From Candidatus Sumerlaeota bacterium (GTDB lineage: Bacteria; Sumerlaeota; Sumerlaeia; Sumerlaeales; Sumerlaeaceae): 47,816 nucleotides of DNA. Below are positions 17,248 to 26,279 of this stretch, piece by piece. The notes beneath the pieces are model-generated. The model made no database searches, was not told the origin of the DNA, and saw only the letters and a program-made list of their open reading frames with translations. A program made the translations under genes and the position numbers. Location of the stretch: positions 1 through 47,816 of the forward strand of contig JAAZBM010000012.1 of the NCBI GenBank assembly GCA_012513815.1, given 5' to 3'. How positions within the stretch are numbered: position 1 is the first letter of the stretch; every line of letters starts with the position of its first letter.

Positions 17248-18166
17248 CAAACGCGCAATGACTCTGATTGAACTGCTCGTCACGATGACAATCATCTTGA
17301 TTATCAGCGGCATCGGACTGGGATTGATGTTCACGCAAATGAACAGCGTCAACAAGGGCACCACGCAACGGCTCGACGCGCTTCAGGCCGCGCGATATGC
17401 TCTCGATGAATGCCTGCAAGAGTACCGGACGGCATGGTTCTACGAAGAGCCACCGGGAAAAAATCCGTACTTTGTCGGCAACTGTGAGGTGCTCGACCAC
17501 GGAAACAGAATCGATGACGACAACGACGGACTCATCGACGAAGAGAAGTTTGATGGCGTCGCGAACGACATTCAGCCTTGGAAACCCGAGTATAATAATC
17601 ACACGGTTATCATCCCCGAGATTACCAAGGAACGCCGCGACAGAAGCCAGACGGCCGATGTCGGAGACTTGCATCTCGATGCGGATAACCTGTTCTCGTC
17701 AGCAACGTTGACGTTCCGGACAATGGTCGACCCGAACAATGTTCACGCCGCCGGACGACGCTATGTGACGCTCCGTGTCGAGAACTATGAGGGACGCGAC
17801 AAGGTTCTGGTCAAGACGGTGCGCACTTACAACGCCGCGCTGCAACTGATTGATACGGTCAAGATTCCGCTCGCCGAAAAAGTCATCTCGTTCGCAGCGC
17901 TCTTCCGCGACGACGACAACTATAACAAAACTTGGGTGACGACATGGGATATCACCAAACAGCCCATCGATGACCCGAATCATGTTCACTGGCATATTCC
18001 GATTGCGGTATCGTTTGAGATTACCGTGCTCGAAGGCGACGAGGAACCGGAGACCGGCGAAATTCCAAGCATCACGCTGCGTGGAACCGCAAACAGCAAA
18101 CAGGCGCTAGAGAATTATCGCGCGCACCACAGCAACCACATCAGGAATTATGTCTATCCCTTTTAG
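17225..18166 (+). CDS. GspJ/PilW-like minor pseudopilin
   Basis: The start at 17225 is chosen over the frame opening at 17126 because AAAGGA lies about 8 nt upstream and the leader then has a normal length (313-residue product). It overlaps the preceding gene by 23 nt. The prepilin motif RA/MTLIELLVTMT has glutamate at +5 and alanine at -1, followed by a hydrophobic helix. The sequence then shows LDALQAARYALDECLQEYR, typical of the amphipathic segment in PilW/GspJ proteins, and an aspartate-rich stretch (RIDDDNDGLIDEE) that resembles a calcium-binding loop. Together with the two genes before it this forms a pseudopilin tip module. No secretin, ATPase or prepilin peptidase gene is present in the window. 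Confidence 0.85.
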   Translation: MNSVSMNNKRAMTLIELLVTMTIILIISGIGLGLMFTQMNSVNKGTTQRLDALQAARYALDECLQEYRTAWFYEEPPGKNPYFVGNCEVLDHGNRIDDDNDGLIDEEKFDGVANDIQPWKPEYNNHTVIIPEITKERRDRSQTADVGDLHLDADNLFSSATLTFRTMVDPNNVHAAGRRYVTLRVENYEGRDKVLVKTVRTYNAALQLIDTVKIPLAEKVISFAALFRDDDNYNKTWVTTWDITKQPIDDPNHVHWHIPIAVSFEITVLEGDEEPETGEIPSITLRGTANSKQALENYRAHHSNHIRNYVYPF

Positions 18167-18192
18167 CGGATAGCGAACACAACCACAAGCCT

Positions 18193-18244
18193 AAACGCGC
18201 ATGTCTGCCAAGCATCACATCATCCCCATGGCGACGGCGCGTTT
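18193..18244. terminator. Candidate bidirectional terminator between convergent genes
   Basis: AAACGCGC (18193-18200) and GCGCGTTT (18237-18244) are perfect 8-bp arms. An inner TGCCA/TGGC pairing could shorten the loop. It sits exactly between the convergent ends of the pseudopilin operon and the permease gene. There is no strong T-tract. Confidence 0.4.
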
Positions 18245-18246
18245 GC

Positions 18247-19488
18247 TTATTTAACCCGGGGTTTTGATTCCTTTGGAGTGGGAAGCCCCGCCGCCTGAGC
18301 CTCTGCGATGAGTGGATTCCACCAAATCTCGATGATGAGCGCACGCAAGACCACCGCACTCGGAACTGCCAGTATCATGCCAATCAGCCCGAACTGCACG
18401 CCGACCAGCAGCGCCAGCAGCACCAGCAGCGGCGGCAAATCGGCGTTAGCACCGACAATTTTCGGTTGGAATACCCACCCGTCGAGCGACTGCAAAACAA
18501 CGGTCAGGAGCAGAACGCCAAAGATGCCGAACATCTTGGAGCTGACGTCGTCGTATGTGTTGCCGAACACAATCCAAAGAATCGTCGGGACTGCGCCGAC
18601 AATCGGGCCGAAGTACGGAATCAGGTTTCCGAAGCCCGCGAGCAAACCAATCAAAACCGCGTAGGTTCTCAGCCCCAAGCACCACAGCGCAATCGTGTAG
18701 CATATCGCCATGATGATGCACACCGTCAGCTGGCCGCGCAGATAACCGCCCAACGCGTGGTCGACTTTGCGCGCAATATCAACGACGCGTGTGTCGTGCT
18801 TCGGCGGGATAATCATCCGTGCCCGCTGCCACAGGCCGCTGTAGTCCAACAGGAAATAAACGGATATCATAATGGCGAAGCAGGCAAAGGTCACCGCCTT
18901 GACCGTACCGGATGCCACAACGACCACCGTCATCGAAGCCCACTGGGCGAACTCCGCCAATATCCGCATCGCCCACGTGCCGCCCGCGATAATCCGGCTG
19001 CCGGGGTTGGCCTTATCGCGCGAACTCTCTAGGATGCCGCCGATGATGGAACGAACGCTCTCGATGTCTTTCTCGTCGATGCGCAGACGGAACCATTCAT
19101 TGAACTTCTTCGCAATCAGCGGGATGTTATCCACCAACGCCGCAATGGCGTCGCGTGCCTGAGTGTAGACTGTCGGCAACAAAAGCCACAAAACCGCGAT
19201 GCCGATGGATAGTATAATCGCGTAGGTCACCGCCAGTGCCGGAGCGCGGCCGAGATGCAAACGGTATTGAAGTATTCGGACGACGGGATTGAAAACATAG
19301 GCGATGATGAACGCGACAAGGAAGGGCGCAAGCAAACTCAAAAGGGAAGCGATGAGCGGACGTGCCCACAACAGCAGGCCGACAACGGCGCCAATAATCA
19401 ACAGGCGAAGCAACCACAGAAGGTTTCGCCGCAACTTGATATCCAAGATTTGTTTCTCGGTCGTAAGATCGTTATTGTTGTCGTTCAT
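18247..19488 (-). CDS. AI-2E family transporter (PerM/YdiK-type permease)
   Basis: An inner-membrane protein of about 413 residues. The family is named for TqsA, which affects autoinducer-2 export, but other members are exporters or Na+/H+ antiporters, so the substrate here cannot be named. About eight membrane segments are visible: two near the N-terminus, one around LLWLLLPTVYT, two central, and three in the C-terminal half. The family pattern G-x-LIPYFGPI-x-G and the segment WVFQPKIVGANADLPPLLVLLALLVG are present. The frame opens with TTG at 19506, but the ATG at 19488 is the more likely start. The gene is convergent with the pseudopilins and divergent from the symporter. Confidence 0.9.
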   Translation of the reverse strand: MNDNNNDLTTEKQILDIKLRRNLLWLLRLLIIGAVVGLLLWARPLIASLLSLLAPFLVAFIIAYVFNPVVRILQYRLHLGRAPALAVTYAIILSIGIAVLWLLLPTVYTQARDAIAALVDNIPLIAKKFNEWFRLRIDEKDIESVRSIIGGILESSRDKANPGSRIIAGGTWAMRILAEFAQWASMTVVVVASGTVKAVTFACFAIMISVYFLLDYSGLWQRARMIIPPKHDTRVVDIARKVDHALGGYLRGQLTVCIIMAICYTIALWCLGLRTYAVLIGLLAGFGNLIPYFGPIVGAVPTILWIVFGNTYDDVSSKMFGIFGVLLLTVVLQSLDGWVFQPKIVGANADLPPLLVLLALLVGVQFGLIGMILAVPSAVVLRALIIEIWWNPLIAEAQAAGLPTPKESKPRVK

Positions 19489-19691
19489 GAATGCCGCCCG
19501 AAACAAGTTATTTACAGCAAGATTACCACAAGACTGAATTCATCATTCGCTGTTTTACGTGGCAGCGTTGCCGGATGCCGTTCTCGTTTTGTCAAAAATG
19601 GTTACGCTATCGTTTTTGCTTGCATTTTGGCCCGACAAGGAGTCTAATATATTTAGGATAATATATTATTGATAAAGGGTTTGGATTTTTT

Positions 19692-21596
19692 ATGTCTGTT
19701 CAAATGCTTGACTGGATTATTGTTGTAGCAATTCTTGTTGTTTGCTTTTCGCCGGCACTGTTTTTTGGTCGTCGCGCGGGCAAAAACTCCTCCGAGTTTT
19801 TCGCTTCGGGTCGTTCCGTGCCATGGTGGTTAGCGGGCATTTCGATGGTTGCGACCACCTTCAGCAGCGACACCCCCAACCTTGTGACGGATATCGTCCG
19901 TCGTCAGGGCGTCGCGGGCAACTGGTGCTGGTGGGCCTTCCTACTCTCGGGCATCGCGACAGTCTTTTTCTATGCGCAATTGTGGCGTCGTTCGGGCGTC
20001 CTGACCGACCTTGAATTCTACGAAGTCCGTTACTCGGGCAAGGCCGCCAGTTTTGTTCGTGGCTTCCGTTCCATCTACCTTGGTCTGTTCTTCAACTGCA
20101 TCATCATGGCGACAGTGTGCTTGGCAGCTTGCAAAATCGCGGCGATTATGTTTGGCCTCGAACGTTGGCAAACCCTCCTCGCCGTCGGACTCCTCAATGT
20201 CGTCTTCGCGGCGCTCTCGGGTTTGTGGGGCGTGTTGGTCGTCGATATGATTCAGTTCTTCATCATGATGACCTCCGTCATTGCGGCGGCATACTTCGCT
20301 GTGAATCTGCCCGAGGTCGGCGGCTTGAGCGCAATGATTGAAAAACTCCAGACAACCGTCGGCCCCGACGGCATTAACTATCTCAATATGCTCCCCGACT
20401 TCACCAACAACTGGGATTTAGCGATGGCCATCTTTATCATGCCCATTGCTGTGCAGTGGTGGGCAACATGGTATCCCGGCGGCGAACCGGGCGGTGGTAG
20501 CTACATCGCGCAGCGTATGTTGGCAAGCAAGAGCGAGAAGGACGCCCTCAAGTCGGTTTTGTTCTTCAACGTCGCGCACATCGTTCTGCGTCCGTGGCCA
20601 TGGATTTTGGTCGCACTGGCATCGCTCATCGTTTACCCGCAACTCGGGGATATTGCCGAGGCGTTCCCCGTCCTGAAAAACGAACCCGCGTTGCTCGGCC
20701 ACGACATTGCTTATCCGGCGATGCTGTTCTGCTTGCCGGTCGGATTCATGGGGTTGATGATTGGCGGATTGATTTGCGCAAACTCATCGACGATGCTCAC
20801 GCACCTCAACTGGGGCGCGTCGTATCTGGTCCATGACTTCTATCGCCGGTTCCTCAAACCCAACGAGACCGAGAAACACTACGTCATGATGGGTCGTTGG
20901 GCGACGGTGCTGCTTTTCTTTGGCGCGGCAGGCATGGTTTATCTGCTCGACACCGCCAAGGACGCCTTTGACGTCATCCTCCAGATTGGCGCCGGAACAG
21001 GTCTGATTTATCTCCTGCGCTGGTTCTGGTGGCGCATCAACGCATGGTGCGAAGTGACCGCCATGGTCAGCTCGTTCCTAATTTCGGTGGCGTTCCTCGT
21101 CCTCAACAAACTGCACTACATCCACACCGCGGCTCCCGAGCTTTGCGAGAAATGCAAGACGCACGGCATCTGCGACATCCCCTATCTGTCCACGGACAAA
21201 TGCCTACTGATTACAGTCGTTTTCACGACGGCTTGCTGGCTCATCACGGCATGGCTCACGCCGCAAACCGACAAGAAAAGACTGGTCGAGTTCTACAAAA
21301 CAGTTCGCCCGTTTGGTCCCGGTTGGACAAAGGTTCGCGAGGAAGCCGGTATTTCTCGCGAGGAAGCTGCCATGACACGCGAGAACATCCCCATGGCGCT
21401 CCTTGGATGGATGGCCGGTGTCTCGATGGTTCTCACGGCGCTGTTCGCGGTTGGCAACTTACTCTATGGTCGCATCGGACTTTTCTGGGTACTCACCGCT
21501 GTCTGCTGCATCAGCATCGCCATCGTTGGCTATGTGCTTAACCAGCTCTGGAATTCCCCGACCGGGAAACCCACGCAACCCAAATTGAGTGAATAG
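19692..21596 (+). CDS. Sodium:solute symporter (SSF family)
   Basis: A 634-residue inner-membrane transporter with about 13-14 predicted membrane segments. The N-terminus shows typical SSF features: GRRAGKNSSEFFASGRSVPWW followed by AGISMVATTFSSDTPN. Members couple solute uptake to the sodium gradient. The branch here is not close to PutP or PanF by eye, and the substrate is unknown. A cysteine-containing loop (CEKCKTHGICDIPYLSTDKC, about residues 490-509) is unusual for the family. AAAGGG lies about 12 nt before the ATG, and the upstream DNA is AT-rich. The next gene starts 2 nt after the stop codon, so the two are probably co-transcribed. Confidence 0.92.
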   Translation: MSVQMLDWIIVVAILVVCFSPALFFGRRAGKNSSEFFASGRSVPWWLAGISMVATTFSSDTPNLVTDIVRRQGVAGNWCWWAFLLSGIATVFFYAQLWRRSGVLTDLEFYEVRYSGKAASFVRGFRSIYLGLFFNCIIMATVCLAACKIAAIMFGLERWQTLLAVGLLNVVFAALSGLWGVLVVDMIQFFIMMTSVIAAAYFAVNLPEVGGLSAMIEKLQTTVGPDGINYLNMLPDFTNNWDLAMAIFIMPIAVQWWATWYPGGEPGGGSYIAQRMLASKSEKDALKSVLFFNVAHIVLRPWPWILVALASLIVYPQLGDIAEAFPVLKNEPALLGHDIAYPAMLFCLPVGFMGLMIGGLICANSSTMLTHLNWGASYLVHDFYRRFLKPNETEKHYVMMGRWATVLLFFGAAGMVYLLDTAKDAFDVILQIGAGTGLIYLLRWFWWRINAWCEVTAMVSSFLISVAFLVLNKLHYIHTAAPELCEKCKTHGICDIPYLSTDKCLLITVVFTTACWLITAWLTPQTDKKRLVEFYKTVRPFGPGWTKVREEAGISREEAAMTRENIPMALLGWMAGVSMVLTALFAVGNLLYGRIGLFWVLTAVCCISIAIVGYVLNQLWNSPTGKPTQPKLSE

Positions 21597-21597
21597 T

Positions 21598-22284
21598 ATG
21601 AACGACGACGCCATCAAGATTGCCCCGACAGCGCGTATTTACCCAAATACGCGACTCGGAGCGGGCACCGTTGTCGGTGACTGGGTCATCATCGGCGAGC
21701 CGCCCAAAGGATGCGCCGAAGGCGAACTGGAAACAGTGATTGGCGACAACTCGGTTATTCGCTCGCACACGGTCATCTACGCGGGCAACACCATCGGCGA
21801 CAACTTCCAGACGGGACACGGAGCGCTCGTGCGCGAGAAGAACACCATCGGCAATAACGTCAGTATCGGCTCGCACACGGTCATTGAACATCATCTCGAT
21901 ATCGCCAACGGCGTCCGCATTCACAGCGCCGCATTCCTGCCCGAATACACAGTCCTCGAAGAGGATGCGTGGATTGGGCCGCATGTCGTGTTCACCAACG
22001 TTTTGCACCCCATGTGCCACGGCGTCGCCAAATGCATCAAAGGCCCACACATTTGTCGCGGCGCCAAAATCGGCGCGGCATCGGTCATTCTGCCGCATGT
22101 CGTTGTCGGTGCCATGACCGTCGTCGGGAGCGGAAGTGTCGTCGTCGACAACCTCCCGCAACGTGTCGTCGCCGCCGGAAATCCCGCGAAAATCATTCGC
22201 AGTATTGACGAAATCAAGTGCCCGTGGGACTACGTCGAACACCCGTACCCAGGCCCTGACGACCCGAGAACAAATCTGAGATAA
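21598..22284 (+). CDS. Left-handed beta-helix (hexapeptide) acyltransferase
   Basis: A cytoplasmic acyl- or acetyltransferase of 228 residues in the LpxA-like superfamily. Imperfect hexapeptide repeats run through almost the whole protein, for example IAPTARIYPNTRLGAGTVVG and, near the C-terminus, VGAMTVVGSGSVVVDNL followed by the family hallmark AAGNPAKIIRS. These features fit sugar-nucleotide N- or O-acetyltransferases used in surface polysaccharide synthesis, but the acceptor cannot be identified. The ATG at 21598 is used; an in-frame GTG at 21589 would overlap the symporter gene. Confidence 0.85.
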   Translation: MNDDAIKIAPTARIYPNTRLGAGTVVGDWVIIGEPPKGCAEGELETVIGDNSVIRSHTVIYAGNTIGDNFQTGHGALVREKNTIGNNVSIGSHTVIEHHLDIANGVRIHSAAFLPEYTVLEEDAWIGPHVVFTNVLHPMCHGVAKCIKGPHICRGAKIGAASVILPHVVVGAMTVVGSGSVVVDNLPQRVVAAGNPAKIIRSIDEIKCPWDYVEHPYPGPDDPRTNLR

Positions 22285-22316
22285 CTCTCATCAATGATAT
22301 CCACTGGAAATGAATC

Positions 22317-23105
22317 ATGAAGAAAATATCATCTGCCGTTGCTACCATCGCGGCACTACTTGCCTTGGCGATGCCCGCCAACGCTAAAGACGAAACGAAA
22401 TCGGAAATGACAACCGCGTCACAACCTATCAACATCAAAATCGCCTCGTATAACATCCTGCATGGAGCGAAAGTCAATTGCGACTATGCCGTGCTTGCCA
22501 AGGACATCGCCGAAGTTGACCCGGACATCATCGGACTGCAAGAGGTGGACATGAAAACGACACGCATCGGCGGTGTGGATGCCGTCGAAATCATGGCGAA
22601 AAAAGCAGGCTACAAATACTATCGTTTTTCGAAGTCAATCAACCTCAAGGGCGGCGGATACGGGACGGCCATCTTGAGCAAGTTCCCCATCGAGGAGTAT
22701 CAAACAGTCGCGCTCGAATCGGGCAAACACGAGAAGCGCAGTGTCGGGCATGCGGTGCTCAGGGTGCGTGGCAAAAGGCTTGATTTTTTTAACACGCATC
22801 TCTCGTATGAATCCACCAAGGTGCGCGCCGGACAATTCGCGGCCATCGCTGACATGACGGCGAAGTGCGAGCGCTATATTGTCACGGGCGACTTTAACAC
22901 GTCGGACTTCGCGGAGTTCGCCGTATTCAAAGGCGCCACGTTGGCCAACAACGCCCAGCACAGTCTGCCGACATTCCCCGGGTCTTCCATGCCGATTGAC
23001 AATATCGTCCTCAGCAAAGGTTTCGAGCTTATCTCGACGGACATAAGGAAGAATGACCATTCCGACCACTATCTGTTTTACGCCCAGACAAAGCTGAGTG
23101 AATAG
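22317..23105 (+). CDS. Secreted endonuclease/exonuclease/phosphatase (EEP) family protein
   Basis: A 262-residue exported hydrolase. It begins with a signal peptide ending near AMPANAK and then shows the family's ordered motifs: IASYNILHG (metal-binding Asn), IGLQEVD (metal-binding Glu), VTGDFNT (Asp-Asn pair) and NDHSDHY (catalytic Asp-His) near the C-terminus. The family includes DNase I, sphingomyelinases and inositol-phosphate phosphatases. The small size and export suggest scavenging of phosphodiesters, but the substrate is open. It follows the acyltransferase gene by 32 nt. Its stop codon is 6 nt from that of the convergent phosphodiesterase gene. Confidence 0.88.
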   Translation: MKKISSAVATIAALLALAMPANAKDETKSEMTTASQPINIKIASYNILHGAKVNCDYAVLAKDIAEVDPDIIGLQEVDMKTTRIGGVDAVEIMAKKAGYKYYRFSKSINLKGGGYGTAILSKFPIEEYQTVALESGKHEKRSVGHAVLRVRGKRLDFFNTHLSYESTKVRAGQFAAIADMTAKCERYIVTGDFNTSDFAEFAVFKGATLANNAQHSLPTFPGSSMPIDNIVLSKGFELISTDIRKNDHSDHYLFYAQTKLSE

Positions 23106-23111
23106 CGCCGT

Positions 23112-23993
23112 TTACTTGCACCCCTTGCGTCCCAGGACATCCAACATCAGGTCGCAGCGGTTTGTCGTGATGCCACGCACGCCAATCTCTACCAGTCGCT
23201 TTGCCTCCGCCGGTTCGTCCGTCGTCCACGCAAGCACATCCAGTCCCGCGGCCTTGGCGGCGTCGCAATACTCCTTCGTGTAGCCATAGCATTCGAGGTC
23301 GATACCCGACAGCTTGCCCTCGCGCGCGTTCTTGATATAGTCCATGCTGTGCGGAACGACCTTTCCCGTCGCGGCGTCAGTCGTTTTGGAACGGATGTAG
23401 TACACCGGCACATCGGGCATCGCCGCCGCGAACGCCTTCATCGTTTCGAGACCAAAACCGATGATGGCCATCTGCGAACGTTTGCCGGACTTGTCGAAAA
23501 TCTCGCGCACAGGCTCCACCATCTCCGCGCCGCATTCAATCTCCACATACAGCCGTTTGCCCGGCGGCACCAGTGCCACAATCTCTTCGAGGAAGGGTAC
23601 CTTCTCGCCTGCGTAGCGCGGCGCGTACCACGACCCAACATCGGCGCGGCGGATATCCTCGCTCTTGCTCTTCGTCACATCCAGACACAGCTTGCCTGCG
23701 GTGGTGCGGCTGGTGTTGCGGTCATGAATGACCACGACCCGTTTGTCAGCCGTCAGATAAACATCGCACTCTACCGCGTCAGCGCCCATCTCCCACGCCA
23801 AGCGATTTGACGCGACCGTATTCTCCGGCGCGTACAGCGTCCCCGAAGTGACTGCCGGATTGGGATGATAATACGACGCTCCACGGTGCGCGATAATCTC
23901 GGGATTCGCGGCCTTCGCCCCAGCGTCGCAACACAGCGCGGCAAAGGATAGCGCGGTAACAATCGTCGCGAAGTAAACGGTGAATTTCATCAT
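23112..23993 (-). CDS. Secreted glycerophosphodiester phosphodiesterase
   Basis: A 293-residue enzyme that would split glycerophosphodiesters into glycerol 3-phosphate and an alcohol. A signal peptide (ending near CCDAGAKA) places it outside the cytoplasm. The GDPD motifs are clear: IAHRGASYYHPN, APENTVAS, ADAVECDVYLTADKRVVVIHD (metal-binding Glu and Asp plus the catalytic His), and VEIECG. The C-terminal LDVLAWTTDEPAEAKRLVEIGVRGITTNR is also typical of the family. The gene converges with another secreted phosphodiesterase with only 6 nt between stop codons, so the pair may serve phosphate or lipid-headgroup scavenging. Confidence 0.94.
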   Translation of the reverse strand: MMKFTVYFATIVTALSFAALCCDAGAKAANPEIIAHRGASYYHPNPAVTSGTLYAPENTVASNRLAWEMGADAVECDVYLTADKRVVVIHDRNTSRTTAGKLCLDVTKSKSEDIRRADVGSWYAPRYAGEKVPFLEEIVALVPPGKRLYVEIECGAEMVEPVREIFDKSGKRSQMAIIGFGLETMKAFAAAMPDVPVYYIRSKTTDAATGKVVPHSMDYIKNAREGKLSGIDLECYGYTKEYCDAAKAAGLDVLAWTTDEPAEAKRLVEIGVRGITTNRCDLMLDVLGRKGCK

Positions 23994-24070
23994 CTGACAG
24001 AACCTCTTCTTTTACAAATTCAAACTCAATCTGATTTGCATCAATGCCGCCGAGCGCCGAGTGCCGGGCA

Positions 24071-26185
24071 CTAAACCTTCGCGAAGAAGATGCCGTTCTT
24101 GCCCGTTTCTTTGACATGGTACATCGCCTTATCCGCACGGTCGAGCAGTGTCTCGACAAGGAATCCGTTCTCGGGATAAATGCTGATACCCATCGAGCAG
24201 AGAATCGGCAGGTTGCTCGTTTTTTCGCGTGTCTTGATGCCCACCTGCAAACGGTTGCGAATGATTTCGGCGATTTCGAGCAATTTCTCGCAACTGATTA
24301 AATCTTGGTCGGTGATGCACAAGATGAATTCGTCGCCGCCATAGCGTCCCGCGTAGCCGATGTCGTCTGTCACCTCGGAGCGAATCACGCGGCCGATAAA
24401 CTTGATGATGCGGTCTCCGAATTCATGGCCGTACTTGTTGTTGAACTGTTTGAAGTCGTCGATATCGATGAAAATAAACGCGACCTTTTCGCAGTTCTCT
24501 GCCGCGTTTTCGAGCGACCTGTCCATCTTGTCGAACAGCGTCGAACGGTTGTAGATATTGCACAGTGTGTCGAACTCCGCGAGCGATTGGAAGCGGATTT
24601 GCTCCTGCTTTATTGCGGTTACATTGATGGTCACACCCGAGATGATGTGCGTGACATTGATATCGTTTACCGGCAAAAAGTCGATGGTCCACCACGTGGG
24701 CTCCGGCATTCCGTCGGGCTGAATGCAAACTTCGATGTGTTGCGCTGTGCCTTTCTCTCTCAGGCGCTTGAGCGCGATTCGTAGTTTCTCGCTATCCTCG
24801 ACAGAATACTTCATCGCCTTCATATACGCGTTGACATGGATGATTTGCGGAATGCCATGTGTCTTGATAAACATCGAATCGTCAAAGGTGATAATCATGG
24901 AATCCAACTCAAGCTCAAACAGAACGATATCGGATTTGTCCATGATAATTTTTCTCTGACTGAGTCTCGTCTCGGCCTTTTTCTGCATGGCATTGAACTC
25001 ATCGACCAACGTGTTGAAGTTGGTCACAAGATCGCGAATCTCGTTGTTGTGCGGATAGTACAATCGCAAGAATCGCTCGCCATTGCGAATGCGTCCAATC
25101 TTTGTTGTAATGCGTTCGAGTGGAATGAAGACATACTTCATGAACTGATGACTAAGCGCCATGGCCATCAACAACATAAACACGGTCAGCCCAAGCAGAT
25201 ACCAGACGGGGCTTGTGATGCCGGTCGCGATTTCCTCTGTGGCAACGGTATGCGTCATCAGCCAGTCGGTGTTTGTGATTCCACGAAAATACAGCATCAA
25301 TTCTTGGCCGGATTGATTATGGAAATAGGTCGGCCGATTGGGAATGGCATCGCCGTTTTGCATCAGAACATTCTCGACATAACTCCGGTATTCGTTGTTG
25401 GGCGGAAGCTGATAAATCGAGGTAAATATATGTTCCGATGATTTGTAGATGTACTCGCCTTTGGAGCTAAACAGCGTGATGCGGCCGGGCGTGGTGCTGT
25501 CTTTTTTCATGATGACATTACGCACAACATCTGCGTCGATAAACAGCGCGACGCCGCCGATGATTCCCACATTGTCAATAACGATATTCTTCGCGAACAG
25601 AATTCGGTCATGGTCCTTGGGGTTATTGCTCTGGGCAGCCAGATAGTGTATCTGTGGAACTTGAGACATCAGGATGACGGACAAGATATCCGCCGGAATG
25701 CGCTCGGTGTAATTGGGCACATCGGAATTCTGTCCCGGATAAATACTGCCGTTCGGATCGAACACCACAATTTGCTCAATATTGGACGATGGACTGCGAT
25801 AATATAACAACTGTTGTGGCAGGAAAAACGCTTCAAAAAAATTCAGTGTATTGGAGGAAACATTGTCGATGGTCTTGAGTGCCGAGTAGAGAGTGTCATA
25901 GTTTTTCTGACGCTGAATCATGTAGGCATCTGTCGATGTTTGCGAGATTTCCTGAATCTGTCCCGCAAGATTGTAAGTGTTCTCCAAGAAAGAAAGTTGA
26001 TTCGAGTAGAAAATCAGATATTCCTGAATATCGCTCTGACAGCTGATGACCTGAGCTTCGGTCGCCTGTGTTTGAATTTCATACGCTTGAGCAAGATAGT
26101 AGTACCAGCCAATAACGATTGTTACCATCAGCGGAAGTGCTACTATAGCGCAGCTAAAAAACCTAAACGCGTTCTTTATCTTCAC
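24071..26185 (-). CDS. Membrane sensor diguanylate cyclase (intact GGDEF)
   Basis: A 704-residue protein likely to make cyclic di-GMP from GTP. A membrane segment (about 8-28), a periplasmic sensor region of about 290 residues (Cache-like by position), and a second membrane segment (about 325-347) are followed by a HAMP-like linker, a PAS-like region (about 410-540) and a GGDEF domain (about 545-704). The active-site motif is RYGGDEF at about residue 613, with the upstream FDTLCNIYNRSTLFDKMD and IFIDIDDFKQFNNKYGHEFGD signatures intact. No RxxD inhibitory site is seen at the usual place before GGDEF. The start codon is GTG without a close ribosome site. A paralogue with a damaged motif lies directly upstream. 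Confidence 0.93.
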   Translation of the reverse strand: MKIKNAFRFFSCAIVALPLMVTIVIGWYYYLAQAYEIQTQATEAQVISCQSDIQEYLIFYSNQLSFLENTYNLAGQIQEISQTSTDAYMIQRQKNYDTLYSALKTIDNVSSNTLNFFEAFFLPQQLLYYRSPSSNIEQIVVFDPNGSIYPGQNSDVPNYTERIPADILSVILMSQVPQIHYLAAQSNNPKDHDRILFAKNIVIDNVGIIGGVALFIDADVVRNVIMKKDSTTPGRITLFSSKGEYIYKSSEHIFTSIYQLPPNNEYRSYVENVLMQNGDAIPNRPTYFHNQSGQELMLYFRGITNTDWLMTHTVATEEIATGITSPVWYLLGLTVFMLLMAMALSHQFMKYVFIPLERITTKIGRIRNGERFLRLYYPHNNEIRDLVTNFNTLVDEFNAMQKKAETRLSQRKIIMDKSDIVLFELELDSMIITFDDSMFIKTHGIPQIIHVNAYMKAMKYSVEDSEKLRIALKRLREKGTAQHIEVCIQPDGMPEPTWWTIDFLPVNDINVTHIISGVTINVTAIKQEQIRFQSLAEFDTLCNIYNRSTLFDKMDRSLENAAENCEKVAFIFIDIDDFKQFNNKYGHEFGDRIIKFIGRVIRSEVTDDIGYAGRYGGDEFILCITDQDLISCEKLLEIAEIIRNRLQVGIKTREKTSNLPILCSMGISIYPENGFLVETLLDRADKAMYHVKETGKNGIFFAKV

Positions 26186-26279
26186 GGAACTAGAAAATAT
26201 CCCTCAAGATATAGATGTTTTACTTCTACATATAATAAATGGCGGGTTTAAATAATATGCGCCGACTTTTCGCCTTTTA

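Noticed and set aside
21580-23105. Two genes ending with the same C-terminal residues KLSE and a TAG stop
   Set aside because: Four residues in unrelated proteins (symporter and EEP hydrolase) can arise by chance; no other similarity surrounds them.
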